The notes: generated by a model from the letters alone, not told the origin. 64,000 nucleotides of DNA from Mesopusillimonas faecipullorum (GCF_020539505.1 NZ_JACDXW010000005.1:186001-250000), one strand, 5' to 3'. Positions 17,899-27,090 are shown, numbered from the stretch's first letter. Numbers and translations are program-made.

Positions 17899-18840
17899 CT
17901 AATGTGGCTGGGCTGGGCGCTCTAGGCGAGCTGCAGCTTGATGCCGGATCAGATTGACCATGTACTCAGCTGCGGGGGTTAGAGCGCGCGAGCGACGAAG
18001 CACTAGGGCCAACTCGCGTCGCCAGTGTAGCCAGGGTACGTCTAGGCGCTGGATGATGCCGGCCTGCTCTTCGGCCGCGAAGACTTCTAAAGGCAGAAAG
18101 CCGATAAGGTTCTGGCGGGTGATCAGGGCCTTGGACAGCATCGTAGAGCTGGTTTCCACTTGAGGCTCCAGCGGCTGAAGGCCGCGTTGCCGAAAGAGAT
18201 GATCTAGCTGATCACGCAAGACGCCAGGAGGTGGTACCAGAACCCAACCATATTGTTGTAGCGATTCGTCGGAAATGTTGTTGAGCTGGGTGAGGGGATG
18301 ATTGGCGCCGACGCAGGCTACGAATAAATTGCTGCCAAGCGGCTCGCATTGTAGGTCGGTGGCCAGCGCTTCGAGCGAGGTGGGTGAGCTGATGATGAAA
18401 TCTAGTTTGCCTAATTGCAGTTGGGGCAGGAGCGATTGGAACAGTCCTTCACTGACGCGGAAATGCAATTTGGGGCGTTGCTGTACGGCTAGTTCGACTA
18501 CGTCGGGAATGAAGCCGTGGTTAAGCGTGGGCGGTACGCCCATCGAAACGGAGCCGGTGCGTACGCCGCTCATTTCTTGCAGCACGCTGCGGGTCGCGTC
18601 CAGTTCGTGAAGGATCAGACTGGCGCGCTGTACTAGGATGCAGCCCATTTCGGTTGGGCTGATTCCGCGAGCGGTGCGATCCAAAAGTCGTGCGCCAGCG
18701 ATTTGCTCTAGTCGGCGGATGGCTTTACTAAGTGCTGGCTGGGACACGCCCAGGTGGATCGCGGCTTGGGAAATACTGCCGAGCCGGCAGATTTCGATGA
18801 AGTATTCGAGGTCTGTGGGTTGGAAACTGTGCATTTGCAT
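17899..18840 (-). CDS. LysR-family regulator next to the NicX-like genes
   Basis: A 313-residue LysR protein: FQPTDLEYFIEICRLGSISQAAIHLGVSQPALSKAIRRLE, then effector domain from about GSVSMGVPPTLNHG. I use the ATG at 18840; ATGs at 18834 and 18870 are alternatives. The start at 18870 would leave only 18 bp to the divergent gene. It is divergent from the ring-dioxygenase operon (48-bp gap) and convergent with the binding-protein gene (4-bp gap). It is the likely regulator of both. Confidence 0.85.
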   Translation of the reverse strand: MQMHSFQPTDLEYFIEICRLGSISQAAIHLGVSQPALSKAIRRLEQIAGARLLDRTARGISPTEMGCILVQRASLILHELDATRSVLQEMSGVRTGSVSMGVPPTLNHGFIPDVVELAVQQRPKLHFRVSEGLFQSLLPQLQLGKLDFIISSPTSLEALATDLQCEPLGSNLFVACVGANHPLTQLNNISDESLQQYGWVLVPPPGVLRDQLDHLFRQRGLQPLEPQVETSSTMLSKALITRQNLIGFLPLEVFAAEEQAGIIQRLDVPWLHWRRELALVLRRSRALTPAAEYMVNLIRHQAAARLERPAQPH

Positions 18841-18888
18841 GATGGCTTGCTGATTTTTATGGTTATACATTACCGCAACGGGGTAGGG

Positions 18889-19935
18889 ATGTTGGTAGAA
18901 CAAATAGAGAATAAATGGGTGGACTGCTTTCGTCGTGTCTTCCAGATGTGCGAACTTCGGCGCGGTGATCGTGTCGCCATTTTGTCTGAGACGCTGTCGC
19001 GGCCGGTTAATGTGAAGCTAGCCGAGCTAGCGCTCCTTGATCTGGGCACGCAGGTTTTTCATGTTGTGTTGCCTACCCCGCGCTTGAGCGACCCAGTGGC
19101 GGTTCGCTCAACGGGAACTTCGACGGCCATACAGGGTAATGAGTCCGTCATTGCTGCGTTGCGCTCCTCTACCCTGGTTGTGGATTGCACAGTAGAGGGA
19201 TTGCTGCATTCGCGCGAGTTGAAAACCATACTTTCCGCTGGCGCTCGGCTCATGATGATCAGCAACGAGCACCCTGAAATTCTGGAGCGTTTGATGCCGG
19301 ATCCAGCGCTGCAGAAAAAAGTTGCGCTAGGTGTCGACATGCTGAGTCAGGCTTCACGTATGCGTGTGCATTCAGCTGTTGGTACCGACCTAACCATCGA
19401 TGTGACTGATGCGCCGGCCCGGGGGTCTGCGGGCTTTGTGACAGAGCCCGGAAAAGTCTCGTATTGGCCGGGGGGACTGTGTCTGTGTTTTCCCCGCAGG
19501 CATAGTGTGAATGGTGTTGTCGTACTTGATGTGGGCGATGTCAACCTGACCTTCAAGCGCTATCTGGAAAGTCGCGTGGTGCTAACCATTGAAGATGATT
19601 TTGTTGTCGACATTGCTGGAAACGGCCTGGATGCCGAACTGATGAAGAGCTATTTTGAGGCTTGGAATGACCGTAACGCATATGGTGTTTCTCATGTTGG
19701 CTGGGGGATGAATCCAGCCGCACGCTGGGACTCTTTGGTCATGTATGACAAGCACGACACCAATGGCACCGAGTTGCGCGCTTTTGCTGGCAATTTTCTG
19801 ATTTCTACTGGCGCCAACGAGTACGCCGACCGATTTACTAATGGCCACTTCGATCTGCCGTTGCGTCATTGCAGCATCGAGCTGGACGCTAGGCCGATTG
19901 TTTCGCAGGGCCGTCTGCTGGAACCGCTGGCATGA
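18889..19935 (+). CDS. NicX-like 2,5-dihydroxypyridine 5,6-dioxygenase (non-heme iron)
   Basis: A 348-residue protein related to Pseudomonas NicX, an aminopeptidase-T-like (M29) fold enzyme that opens the pyridine ring of 2,5-dihydroxypyridine to N-formylmaleamate. Length matches (NicX about 350). The four iron-site positions known for NicX are present in equivalent context: His269 in GVSHVGWG, Ser306 in NFLISTGAN, His320 and Asp322 in GHFDLPLRHC. Other shared blocks are VVLDVGDVNLTFKRYLESRV and RAFAGNF. The N-terminal third is divergent, so the substrate could be a different hydroxylated N-heterocycle. It is the first gene of a four-gene operon; its stop overlaps the next start by 4 bp. Confidence 0.78.
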   Translation: MLVEQIENKWVDCFRRVFQMCELRRGDRVAILSETLSRPVNVKLAELALLDLGTQVFHVVLPTPRLSDPVAVRSTGTSTAIQGNESVIAALRSSTLVVDCTVEGLLHSRELKTILSAGARLMMISNEHPEILERLMPDPALQKKVALGVDMLSQASRMRVHSAVGTDLTIDVTDAPARGSAGFVTEPGKVSYWPGGLCLCFPRRHSVNGVVVLDVGDVNLTFKRYLESRVVLTIEDDFVVDIAGNGLDAELMKSYFEAWNDRNAYGVSHVGWGMNPAARWDSLVMYDKHDTNGTELRAFAGNFLISTGANEYADRFTNGHFDLPLRHCSIELDARPIVSQGRLLEPLA

Positions 19936-20774
19936 AGGCTCAGGTAATGCGTCACGAAATGGCTTGCAGCCGTACTTCTGGCCACCCTCAAATTGCTTAT
20001 ACGCAATGTGGCGCAGGCGACGAAACCGTGATTTTTCTGCACGGAATAGGTGGCAACAAAGACAACTGGTCCGAGCAGCTGAGTTACTTTGCTGGCGAGG
20101 GCTACCGGGCTGTGGCGTGGGACGTTCGCGGCTATGGTGACTCGGATGACTACGAAGGGGACTTTTTGTTCGACGAAGTCAGCGCCGACTTGCTGAGGCT
20201 GATGGATGAATTGGGCGCCGAGCGTGCGCATCTAGTTGGCTTGTCTATGGGCGGACGCATATTGATGGATTTTGCCTGGCGCTACGGCGCACGTGTGCAA
20301 AGCCTAACCATGTGCGGTTCGTTCCCTAGTTTCGGCAAGGCGCTTAGCCAGGCTCAACGTGAAGATTATTTGCGCCTAAGGCGAGAGCCTTTACTGGCTG
20401 GACGTAGCTTGCAGCAGTTAGCGCCAGAGTTGATCGCCTCGTTGGCAGGGCCAGATGTGCAGGCCGACGTGTATGACGCATTGCATGCCAGCATTTGCCG
20501 TTTGCGTCCGCAGTCGTATTTGAAAGCGCTTGAAGCCGCTGTTTACTTTGACCGCACAGAAGAGATTCGCTTGATTAGCCGGCCGACACTATTGTTGTAC
20601 GCAGAGAACGACAGGTTGACGCCACCCCAGATGGGGCAGGAGGTTCAAGCCATGATGCCCAAGGCTAGGTTGCAGGTTTTACCGCGTTGCGGCCATTTGA
20701 TGAATCTCGAAGTAAGCGCGCTTTTCAATGAGGTCGTACATGCGTTTATATGCAATGAGGTGAAAAGTGAATAG
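19932..20774 (+). CDS. Alpha/beta hydrolase, candidate N-formylmaleamate deformylase (NicD-like role)
   Basis: A 280-residue hydrolase: HGIGGNKDNW oxyanion region, nucleophile Ser in GLSMGG, acid in LLYAENDRLTPP, and His in RCGHLMNLE. It overlaps the NicX-like gene by 4 bp. In the nicotinate pathway the ring-cleavage product is deformylated by an alpha/beta hydrolase (NicD), so position suggests the same step. By sequence it also resembles 3-oxoadipate enol-lactonases. No maleamate amidase (NicF) or maleate isomerase (NicE) gene is present in the window. Confidence 0.78.
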   Translation: MKAQVMRHEMACSRTSGHPQIAYTQCGAGDETVIFLHGIGGNKDNWSEQLSYFAGEGYRAVAWDVRGYGDSDDYEGDFLFDEVSADLLRLMDELGAERAHLVGLSMGGRILMDFAWRYGARVQSLTMCGSFPSFGKALSQAQREDYLRLRREPLLAGRSLQQLAPELIASLAGPDVQADVYDALHASICRLRPQSYLKALEAAVYFDRTEEIRLISRPTLLLYAENDRLTPPQMGQEVQAMMPKARLQVLPRCGHLMNLEVSALFNEVVHAFICNEVKSE

Positions 20775-21087
20775 CGTTATGCCCAGATACTTTGTGGTGC
20801 ATTGCCAGGACGCTCCTGGCATGCAGGCTCGACGTGCGGCCACTGCCGCAGCGCACCGGCAGTATGTCGAACAGCATTCCGATCGGATCTTTATGGGTGG
20901 CCCCTTGCTGGACGATTCAGGATCACGGCGTATCGGATCTCTGCTTGTTTTGAAGGCGACTTCGCGGGCGGAGGCCCAGGCCTTTCTCGATGCCGAGCCC
21001 TACAACTTGAACGGTGTTTTCGAAAGCGTAGTCATCCGTGCTTTCGAGTGCGTCGTTCACCCTACTGAAGCAAATAAGCAGGAGTAA
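20767..21087 (+). CDS. YciI-family small protein
   Basis: A 106-residue YciI-like ferredoxin-fold protein: RYFVVHCQDAPGMQARRAATAAAHRQYVE, then GPLLDDSGSRRIGSLLVLKA and AQAFLDAEPYNLNGVFESV. The GTG at 20767 has GAGGTGA upstream and overlaps the hydrolase gene; ATG at 20779 is an alternative. YciI proteins in aromatic-degradation clusters are often small isomerases, dehydrohalogenase-like or lactonase-like enzymes. Which applies here cannot be told. It lies between ring cleavage and hydroxylase genes, so a role on a ring-cleavage intermediate is likely. Confidence 0.78.
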   Translation: MNSVMPRYFVVHCQDAPGMQARRAATAAAHRQYVEQHSDRIFMGGPLLDDSGSRRIGSLLVLKATSRAEAQAFLDAEPYNLNGVFESVVIRAFECVVHPTEANKQE

Positions 21088-21089
21088 CA

Positions 21090-22739
21090 ATGAAGAATGT
21101 TCCGGTATTGATCGCGGGCGGGGCCTCGGTGGGTCTTTCGATGGCAGCAGAGCTTGGGTGGCGAGGAGTGCCGTGCTTATTGGTCGAGCAAAGGGCCGAA
21201 GTGAACCCCCACCCGCGTGCGAACGCTGTAGGCAATCGCACCATGGAATACTTTCGCCGTTGGGGAGTTGATGAAAAGCTAGTCAATAAGGGTATTCCGG
21301 CAAATTATCCGGCGGATTACTACTGGGTATCCAGCATGCACGGGCACCCTTTACATCGAATATCGATGCTGTCGTATGAACAACTGCTGAATGCCCGAGC
21401 CAGTGGGGAGGCTGACCCCATGGCTGAGATGTACTGGTCTCCGTACCTGAAGACCATTGTCGGTCAGCAGCACGTTGAATATGCATTAAAAGATTATGTA
21501 CAGACCTTGGATTGCGTGGACAGCCGTTTTGGATGGGCCCTACGCGAGTTTGAGCAAGATGCCGATGGGGTGACCGCAAGCATCGAATGCCTGGAGTCGG
21601 GCCGTGTCGAGCAGATACGCAGTCGTTTTCTAGTGGGTTGCGACGGAGGACGCTCTTTGGTGCGCAGCCAGCTCGATGTGCCGATGTCGGGACGAAGCAA
21701 TATGGCACGTTTTGTGTCTATCTACTTTCGCTGCCCCGACTTCATGCAGGCTCACGATTTTGATCACGGCAATATCTATTTCCCGTTGCGTAAAGAGTAT
21801 GCCGGTTTTCTGTTGAACTGGGACGGCGGTACGTTGTGGACATATCACCTCATCTTGCCCGAGGGTAAGGAATGGGACGACATTGATCCGGCCGCAGCCG
21901 TTTGCGCGTTGTTGGGTAAACAAGTTCCGCTGGAAGTCATCGAGGTTCAGCCCTGGACAGCGCATGCGCTTACCGTTGACCAGTACAGCGTAGGGAATGT
22001 GTTTTTGGCGGGTGATGCGGCCCACAAGTTCACGCCTACAGGCGGGCTGGGCATGAACACGGGTGTGGGGGATGCAGTCGAACTGGGCTGGAAGCTCGAA
22101 GCGGTGATAAAGGGATGGGCACCACCGCAGTTGCTTGCTACCTACCACACCGAAAGACACCCTATTGGTGTGCGTAATACGCTGGAAGCCGCTGACAACT
22201 TCGACAAGCTGTATTCGGTAATGCAATATGGGCCTGAGCTGGACGCTGATGATGAAGCGGGCAAGGCCTTACGCCAGAAGCTGGGTGAAGAACTGCAGCG
22301 CCAGGAAAAGATTCTTGCGTCTTCGGGAGTTTTGCTTGGATATCGATACAACGACACGCCTATCTGCGTTCCTGACGGCACTCCCGAGCCACTTGATGAT
22401 CCGCGTCGTTATGTACCCACAGCTCGGCCGGGACACCGCGCCCCGCATGTCTGGTTGACGCCCGAAACATCCATATTGGATTTGTTTGGTCAGGGGTTTA
22501 CTTTATTGGATTTCAGCGGGGAAAAAGCGGGATGCTCTTGGGCGCAGCACGCGCAGTTGTTGGGTGTGCCTCTGACTGTACAAGAAATTAGCCACACGGG
22601 CGCGAAAGAGTTGTACGGTGCCGAACTGGTACTGGTGCGCCCCGATATGATGGTGTCTTGGCGGGGCGATGCCGCTGAAGATGCCGCAGCTATTTTGCAA
22701 ACGGTCAGTGGGCGTTCTTTGCAACGGGAAGCTGCCTGA
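21090..22739 (+). CDS. FAD-dependent aromatic hydroxylase (PheA/TfdB/MhpA type)
   Basis: A 549-residue group A flavin monooxygenase. The N-terminal FAD motif is VLIAGGASVGLSMAAEL (an unusual GGASVG in place of GGGPVG), the DG motif is FLVGCDGGRSLVR, and the GD motif is VFLAGDAAHKFTPTGGLGMN. A C-terminal thioredoxin-like domain (from about 440) is typical of phenol-hydroxylase-type enzymes. It is much longer than 6-hydroxynicotinate 3-monooxygenase NicC (about 380), so it is not a NicC orthologue even though it sits beside NicX-like and NicD-like genes. It starts 2 bp after the YciI stop and is followed by a strong terminator. Confidence 0.85.
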   Translation: MKNVPVLIAGGASVGLSMAAELGWRGVPCLLVEQRAEVNPHPRANAVGNRTMEYFRRWGVDEKLVNKGIPANYPADYYWVSSMHGHPLHRISMLSYEQLLNARASGEADPMAEMYWSPYLKTIVGQQHVEYALKDYVQTLDCVDSRFGWALREFEQDADGVTASIECLESGRVEQIRSRFLVGCDGGRSLVRSQLDVPMSGRSNMARFVSIYFRCPDFMQAHDFDHGNIYFPLRKEYAGFLLNWDGGTLWTYHLILPEGKEWDDIDPAAAVCALLGKQVPLEVIEVQPWTAHALTVDQYSVGNVFLAGDAAHKFTPTGGLGMNTGVGDAVELGWKLEAVIKGWAPPQLLATYHTERHPIGVRNTLEAADNFDKLYSVMQYGPELDADDEAGKALRQKLGEELQRQEKILASSGVLLGYRYNDTPICVPDGTPEPLDDPRRYVPTARPGHRAPHVWLTPETSILDLFGQGFTLLDFSGEKAGCSWAQHAQLLGVPLTVQEISHTGAKELYGAELVLVRPDMMVSWRGDAAEDAAAILQTVSGRSLQREAA

Positions 22740-22760
22740 AGTTTCTGTTAAATATTGCTT

Positions 22761-22792
22761 AAAAAGCGCCGGGGATAACCGGCGTTTTTTTT
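22761..22792 (+). terminator. Rho-independent terminator
   Basis: CGCCGG-N6-CCGGCG followed by eight T residues, preceded by AAAAA, lies 22 bp after the hydroxylase stop. The flanking A run means it could also act for the convergent matB gene. Confidence 0.88.
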
Positions 22793-22816
22793 GAGCCTAA
22801 TTTGATCAGAACAAGC

Positions 22817-24364
22817 TCATTTCGCCTTGGTGAATGTATCGGCAAAGTCTTGCCGCAATGCGTTCTTTTGTACCTTGCCCATGGTGTTGCGTGGCAAGGC
22901 ATCGATTATTACGATCTTCTTGGGTACCTTGAAGTTGGCCAGACTGCTTTTAAGACTAGCCTGCAGGGCGGATAAATCGGGCGGCGTGCCAGGGCGGGGC
23001 ACTACAACCGCCATCACGGCTTCGCCGAAATCAGGATGGGGAACACCAATGACAGCAGATTCTTGCACACCGGGTGCCTTGTCGATGAGCAGTTCGATTT
23101 CTTTGGGATAAACATTGAACCCACCGGAAATGATCAGGTCTTTGCTGCGCCCGACAATGCTTAGATAGTCGGCGGGTATGCCCTGGCCGCCCAGCATACC
23201 GATATCGCCGGTGCGAAACCAGCCGTCGGCGGTGAACTCTTCGCGTGTTTTTTCGGGCATGCGCCAATAGCCTGAAAAAACATTGGGCCCACGCACTTGT
23301 ACGTGGCCGGGTAAGCCGATGTCGATGGCTTGGTCCTGATCGTCTGTTACACGCACAGAAACACCCGGCAAGGCGCGGCCCACTGTGCCAGGCAAGCGCT
23401 CGCCTTGGGCGGGGTCGTACGGGTTAGACGTCAGCATGACGGTTTCACTCATGCCGTACCGTTCCAGTATGGGCATCCCTATGCGATGCTGAAATTCGAG
23501 GAAGGTGTCCGCCAGCAAGGGGGCGGAGCCCGAGACGAAGAGCCGCATTTGGCCGCACACCGCTTTTGTGAAGCCAGCTTCGCTAAGCAGGCGCACGTAG
23601 TGGGTGGGTACGCCCATCATTACCGTGCAGCGCGGTAGATAATGCAGTGCCTGTTCTGCGTCGAGCTTGGGCAACCATATCATTTTGGCGCCCGCAAGCA
23701 AGGCGCCGTTTGCGGCCACGAACAAGCCGTGCACATGGAAAATGGGCAGAATATGCAATAGAACATCGTCGCTGCGCCAGCCCCAGTATTGGTGCAGCGT
23801 TTGTGCGTTGGATGTGAGATTGCCGTGCGAAAGCATGGCGCCCTTGCTTCGGCCTGTGGTGCCCGACGTATAAAGAATGGTGGCAAGGTCGTTGGCGGCG
23901 CACGGCACGGTTTTGAATTCGGGGCTTTGGTCGTTGGCAGCTTGCATCAGGCTGCCGCTGCCGTCAGCGTCCAGGGTCAGCACATGCAAAGTGCCGCAGC
24001 TTTGTGCCAGCGACTTGCACCACGATTCAGCGCTTGAGGCGCACACCACCACCGCGGGTTCCGCGTCCTGCAGAAAATAGCTGATTTCGCCTTCCCGGTA
24101 GGCGGTGTTCAAGGGCAGGTATACCAGGCCGGCGCGCAGTGTAGCCAGATAAAGCATCAAGGCTTCGGGAGACTTTTCCACCTGAACGGCCACCCGCGAG
24201 CCATGCGGTATCCGATACGAGGACAGCAGATTGGCGATGCGCCCGCTGATAGCGTCGATATCGGCCCAGCTATAGGTGCGCTCGGGCGTCTCAATGGCAA
24301 CTGTGCCGCGATCTTGCGCAAACCCGGTTTCCAGCACGGAGTACAGGTTGTCGTCATGTTCCAC
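22817..24364 (-). CDS. matB: Malonyl-CoA synthetase (AMP-forming)
   Basis: A 515-residue member of the acyl-adenylate superfamily: ATP motif TILYTSGTTGRSKGAMLSH, ERYGMSETVMLTSNP, WFRTGDIG, and the C-terminal lysine motif PRNTMGKVQKN. The placement directly after malonyl-CoA decarboxylase and a GntR regulator identifies it as MatB, which makes malonyl-CoA from malonate, CoA and ATP. It starts 26 bp after the matA stop, so it is the last gene of a matR-matA-matB operon. Confidence 0.9.
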   Translation of the reverse strand: MEHDDNLYSVLETGFAQDRGTVAIETPERTYSWADIDAISGRIANLLSSYRIPHGSRVAVQVEKSPEALMLYLATLRAGLVYLPLNTAYREGEISYFLQDAEPAVVVCASSAESWCKSLAQSCGTLHVLTLDADGSGSLMQAANDQSPEFKTVPCAANDLATILYTSGTTGRSKGAMLSHGNLTSNAQTLHQYWGWRSDDVLLHILPIFHVHGLFVAANGALLAGAKMIWLPKLDAEQALHYLPRCTVMMGVPTHYVRLLSEAGFTKAVCGQMRLFVSGSAPLLADTFLEFQHRIGMPILERYGMSETVMLTSNPYDPAQGERLPGTVGRALPGVSVRVTDDQDQAIDIGLPGHVQVRGPNVFSGYWRMPEKTREEFTADGWFRTGDIGMLGGQGIPADYLSIVGRSKDLIISGGFNVYPKEIELLIDKAPGVQESAVIGVPHPDFGEAVMAVVVPRPGTPPDLSALQASLKSSLANFKVPKKIVIIDALPRNTMGKVQKNALRQDFADTFTKAK

Positions 24365-24390
24365 GATGTTTCCCCTTCCTTGGTTCTTTA

Positions 24391-25686
24391 TTAGAGTTTT
24401 TGCACGGCACGCGCCACCTTGGGCGTGCCGGCTTCCAGCTGTGCCCGATTGCTGTCAAGCTGCTCGGGCTCGTACAAGTAGTTGACCATCATCGAGGCCG
24501 ATTGCCGGCGGCCTTTAGACGACAGGTCGGCGGCCCAGTTCAGACGCTCGATCCGGGCGCCGTTGCCCAGATGGAAGCGGGCCACGGCATCGATAGGCTG
24601 CCCGCCCTTCATGCCGCTCAGATAGCGGGCAGCCAGGCGCAGCCCGCAGCGCTTCAGTGCTTCGGGCTCCTGCGAGTCGACGGCCGCCTGCAGACGTTGC
24701 GCCCAGGACACACCAGCTGCGTCGTCGCTGGCCGCCTGGCCGGCCAGCTGGCCCAGCATCTTTTTGATATCCGACGCTGATTGCTTTTCCAGCCACTTGG
24801 TAAAACCAGGCATGGGCGACAGGGTGGCAAAGGATTTGAGTTTGGGCAGTTCGCTTTTCAGTTCTTCGATGACCCGCTTCAGCAGAAAGTTGCCAAAGCT
24901 GATGCCTTTCAGGCCGGACTGTGTGGTTGAAATGGAGTAAAAAATCGCCCAGCGTGCCTTGTGCAGCGGATCGACTGGCAAAGCTGGATCAAGCAGAGTC
25001 TGTACGTCGGCAATCATGTTTTCGGCCAACGCGACCTCGACAAAAATAAGCGGCACGTTGCTCATGCGTGGATGGAAGAACGCATAGCAGCGCCGGTCGC
25101 CGGCGACACGCCGTCGCATATCTTCCCACGAGCGGATCTCGTGTACGGCTTCGTACTGGATAAGTTTTTCGAGCAAGGAGGCTGGGGAGTCCCAGTTGAT
25201 ATGGCGCATTTCCAGCATGCCGACATCGAACCAGCTGGACAACAAGGCGGCGAGGGGCTGTTCCAACGTAGACAGACTTGCTTCGTTGGTATGCCAGCGC
25301 AGCATGTCCGCGCGCAGCTGCACCATGAGCTCCAGATTGTCACTCTGCGCGTATAACCGACGAAACAACTGCGCCGCCGACTCGCTGGAGGTGTCGTTGC
25401 CGGCTTGTGCTAGGTTGTTTAGCAACAGGCGCCGCTGGTCGTCTTCGGCCTGTTCGTAGCGGGTTGCCCATTCGCGGGCAAGACGGTTGGCTGCTTCGTC
25501 TTTGGGCGAAGCCAGGTAAAGGGCTTGAAGGTGCTGTGGCCCCGGAAGCGGGCTGCGCTCAAACCAGCGGCTAAGCTGTCTGAGCAGGCCGTTTACACGG
25601 CTTTCGTCGGGTGCGGGCTGCGTGCTTGTAATAGCGGGGGGCTCGTTGCGCTGGAGTTGGGTGGGCTCGAGCTTTGACTGCACCAT
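24391..25686 (-). CDS. matA: Malonyl-CoA decarboxylase
   Basis: A 431-residue malonyl-CoA decarboxylase: a helical N-terminal domain (about 30-150), then the GNAT-like catalytic domain with CYAFFHPRMSNVPLIFVEVAL, ISTTQSGLKGISFGNFLLKRV and a C-terminal HLGNGARIERLNW block. The catalytic Ser/His seen in the family fit STTQ and FHLGNGA. TAGGAG is upstream of the ATG at 25686. It converts malonyl-CoA to acetyl-CoA and CO2 in malonate use. Confidence 0.9.
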   Translation of the reverse strand: MVQSKLEPTQLQRNEPPAITSTQPAPDESRVNGLLRQLSRWFERSPLPGPQHLQALYLASPKDEAANRLAREWATRYEQAEDDQRRLLLNNLAQAGNDTSSESAAQLFRRLYAQSDNLELMVQLRADMLRWHTNEASLSTLEQPLAALLSSWFDVGMLEMRHINWDSPASLLEKLIQYEAVHEIRSWEDMRRRVAGDRRCYAFFHPRMSNVPLIFVEVALAENMIADVQTLLDPALPVDPLHKARWAIFYSISTTQSGLKGISFGNFLLKRVIEELKSELPKLKSFATLSPMPGFTKWLEKQSASDIKKMLGQLAGQAASDDAAGVSWAQRLQAAVDSQEPEALKRCGLRLAARYLSGMKGGQPIDAVARFHLGNGARIERLNWAADLSSKGRRQSASMMVNYLYEPEQLDSNRAQLEAGTPKVARAVQKL

Positions 25687-25696
25687 ACTGGGGCTC

Positions 25697-26401
25697 CTAA
25701 TGCGTTGCGGCGGACGACTTGATGTGGGTATCGGCCAAAGGCGTCGCATCCTGTTGCGACAGGATGCGCAAAACCTTGAGCTGGTTCAGCAGGTGGGCGC
25801 GCGTGACGGCCTCTGCCTGTACTGGGTCGCGCGCCTTCAGCGCCTGGAAAATAGCGGCGTGTTCGGCATAGGACTCGTCGATGCGCCCGGGGTGTTTCAG
25901 GCTGCGATGACGAAACAGGCCAAGTACTTGTCGCAGGTTATTGATCAGGCCGGACAGCCAGTTATTGGCGGCCAGCTCTTGAATGGCGATGTGGATGCGG
26001 GCATTGGCGGCATAGTATTGATTGACGTCGCCGCGCTGCGCAAATTGGCGTAGCTCTGCATGCATGGCCTCCAGTCTGATCAGCTCGTCTTCCGTGAGCT
26101 TGGTGGCAGCCTCGTAGGCGCAACGCCCCTCCAGCATGGCCATCAGCGGAAATATTTCTTCCAGATCCTTCATGGTCAGTTCGTTCACGAAGCAGCCCTG
26201 ACGCGGCTTCATGTGCAAAAGGCCTTCGGCCACCAGCACTTTCAGGGCTTCACGCAGGGGTGTGCGCGAAATGTCCAGGGAGGCTGTGAGCGTGACTTCG
26301 TCCACCCATTCGCCTGGCTGAAGCTCGCCTTTCTGGATCATGTCGCGCAAGCGGTCGGCGACTTCCTGATAAAGGCCTTTTCGTTCGATCCGGATGACCA
26401 T
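25697..26401 (-). CDS. matR: GntR-family (FCD) regulator of malonate genes
   Basis: A 234-residue FadR-subfamily regulator: N-terminal winged helix (VADRLRDMIQKGELQPGEWVDEVTLTASLDISRTPLREAL) and C-terminal FCD ligand domain with metal-type His/Asp residues (RIHIAIQELAANNW). It lies 10 bp upstream of matA on the same strand. MatR proteins of this type repress the mat operon until malonate is present. The AT-rich stretch AATAATTAATAATTAT at about 26429-26444 is a plausible operator/promoter. Confidence 0.85.
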   Translation of the reverse strand: MVIRIERKGLYQEVADRLRDMIQKGELQPGEWVDEVTLTASLDISRTPLREALKVLVAEGLLHMKPRQGCFVNELTMKDLEEIFPLMAMLEGRCAYEAATKLTEDELIRLEAMHAELRQFAQRGDVNQYYAANARIHIAIQELAANNWLSGLINNLRQVLGLFRHRSLKHPGRIDESYAEHAAIFQALKARDPVQAEAVTRAHLLNQLKVLRILSQQDATPLADTHIKSSAATH

Positions 26402-26528
26402 GGCAGCGCTCTTTCAGACTTCGAAAATCAATAATTAATAATTATAGAGAAAAGAAGCATGAATTTCCAAGGCTTTAGAGGGAAAAGCCACGGTGCAAAA
26501 CTGGCGTGTAGGGAATAACGGAGAAATT

Positions 26529-26577
26529 CTGGTGGGCGGTACTGGGTTCGAACCAGTGACCCCTGCCGTGTGAAGGC
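26529..26577. repeat. Left attachment repeat (att), tRNA-Val 3' fragment
   Basis: 49 bp identical to 43930-43978, reading on the minus strand from the tRNA anticodon stem through the T loop to the CCA end. Only the 3' half is present, so it is not a tRNA gene but the recombination scar. Confidence 0.93.
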
Positions 26578-26667
26578 CTATTCCCCCTAGGGAACGATAC
26601 GAATTCCCCAATAAATCAAGATCTTACCTTACCCTGCACTACTCTATTTTACCTACATTTCCCTGTA

Positions 26668-26690
26668 AAAGTGCCGCAAAAGTGTCGCAG
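26668..26690. repeat. Putative integrase arm site, left end
   Basis: AAAGTGCCGCAAAAGTGTCGCA contains two direct copies of GTGyCGCA. A near-identical arrangement occurs at 43831-43851 next to the other end of the island, in the same orientation. Such paired repeats near both att cores are what integrase arm-binding sites look like. Confidence 0.5.
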
Positions 26691-26767
26691 ATCTGAATCC
26701 AAGTAAAAAACGGGAAAAAGTAGCTATACCTATATGCAGCCGACATGGCTGCTTAACGGAGATAGCT

Positions 26768-27049
26768 GTGTCCTTACTTTTGACCCCTGCGGAGCTTGCC
26801 GCAGAGCTCGGCCTAGCAGTGCAAACGATCTACAACCGCATCCATAATCCAAAATGCGGTCCACTTCCGCCCATTACGAGGCTCGATGCGCGCGCGCACC
26901 CTCGCTTCGCACGCAAAGCAGTGGAAGCCTGGCTCGATGAAAAGAACTGCTCCGGCAGTCCGAAGCCTCGCGCCATGGACCGCCCTGCTAAACGCGGACG
27001 GCCCACAAAAGCTGAGCAGATCGCGCGCCGCTCCCAACACTTGCATTGA
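26768..27049 (+). CDS. Excisionase/AlpA-like HTH protein
   Basis: A 93-residue DNA-binding protein. The N-terminal half is a winged MerR/AlpA-type helix-turn-helix (LTPAELAAELGLAVQTIYNRIHNPKCGPLPPITR) followed by HPRFARKAVEAWLDEK. The C-terminal tail KRGRPTKAEQIARR resembles an AT-hook. Start is GTG with GGAG upstream. Position just inside the att site opposite the integrase suggests a recombination directionality factor. Control of cargo genes is an alternative. Confidence 0.72.
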   Translation: MSLLLTPAELAAELGLAVQTIYNRIHNPKCGPLPPITRLDARAHPRFARKAVEAWLDEKNCSGSPKPRAMDRPAKRGRPTKAEQIARRSQHLH

Positions 27050-27090
27050 TCTGGGTCGCACACTTTGCAGGGCCCTCTAACTTGGAGTGA

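Noticed and set aside
26529-26577. Second tRNA-Val gene at the left end of the island
   Set aside because: Only the 3' half is present, with no acceptor 5' strand or D arm, so it is an att repeat.
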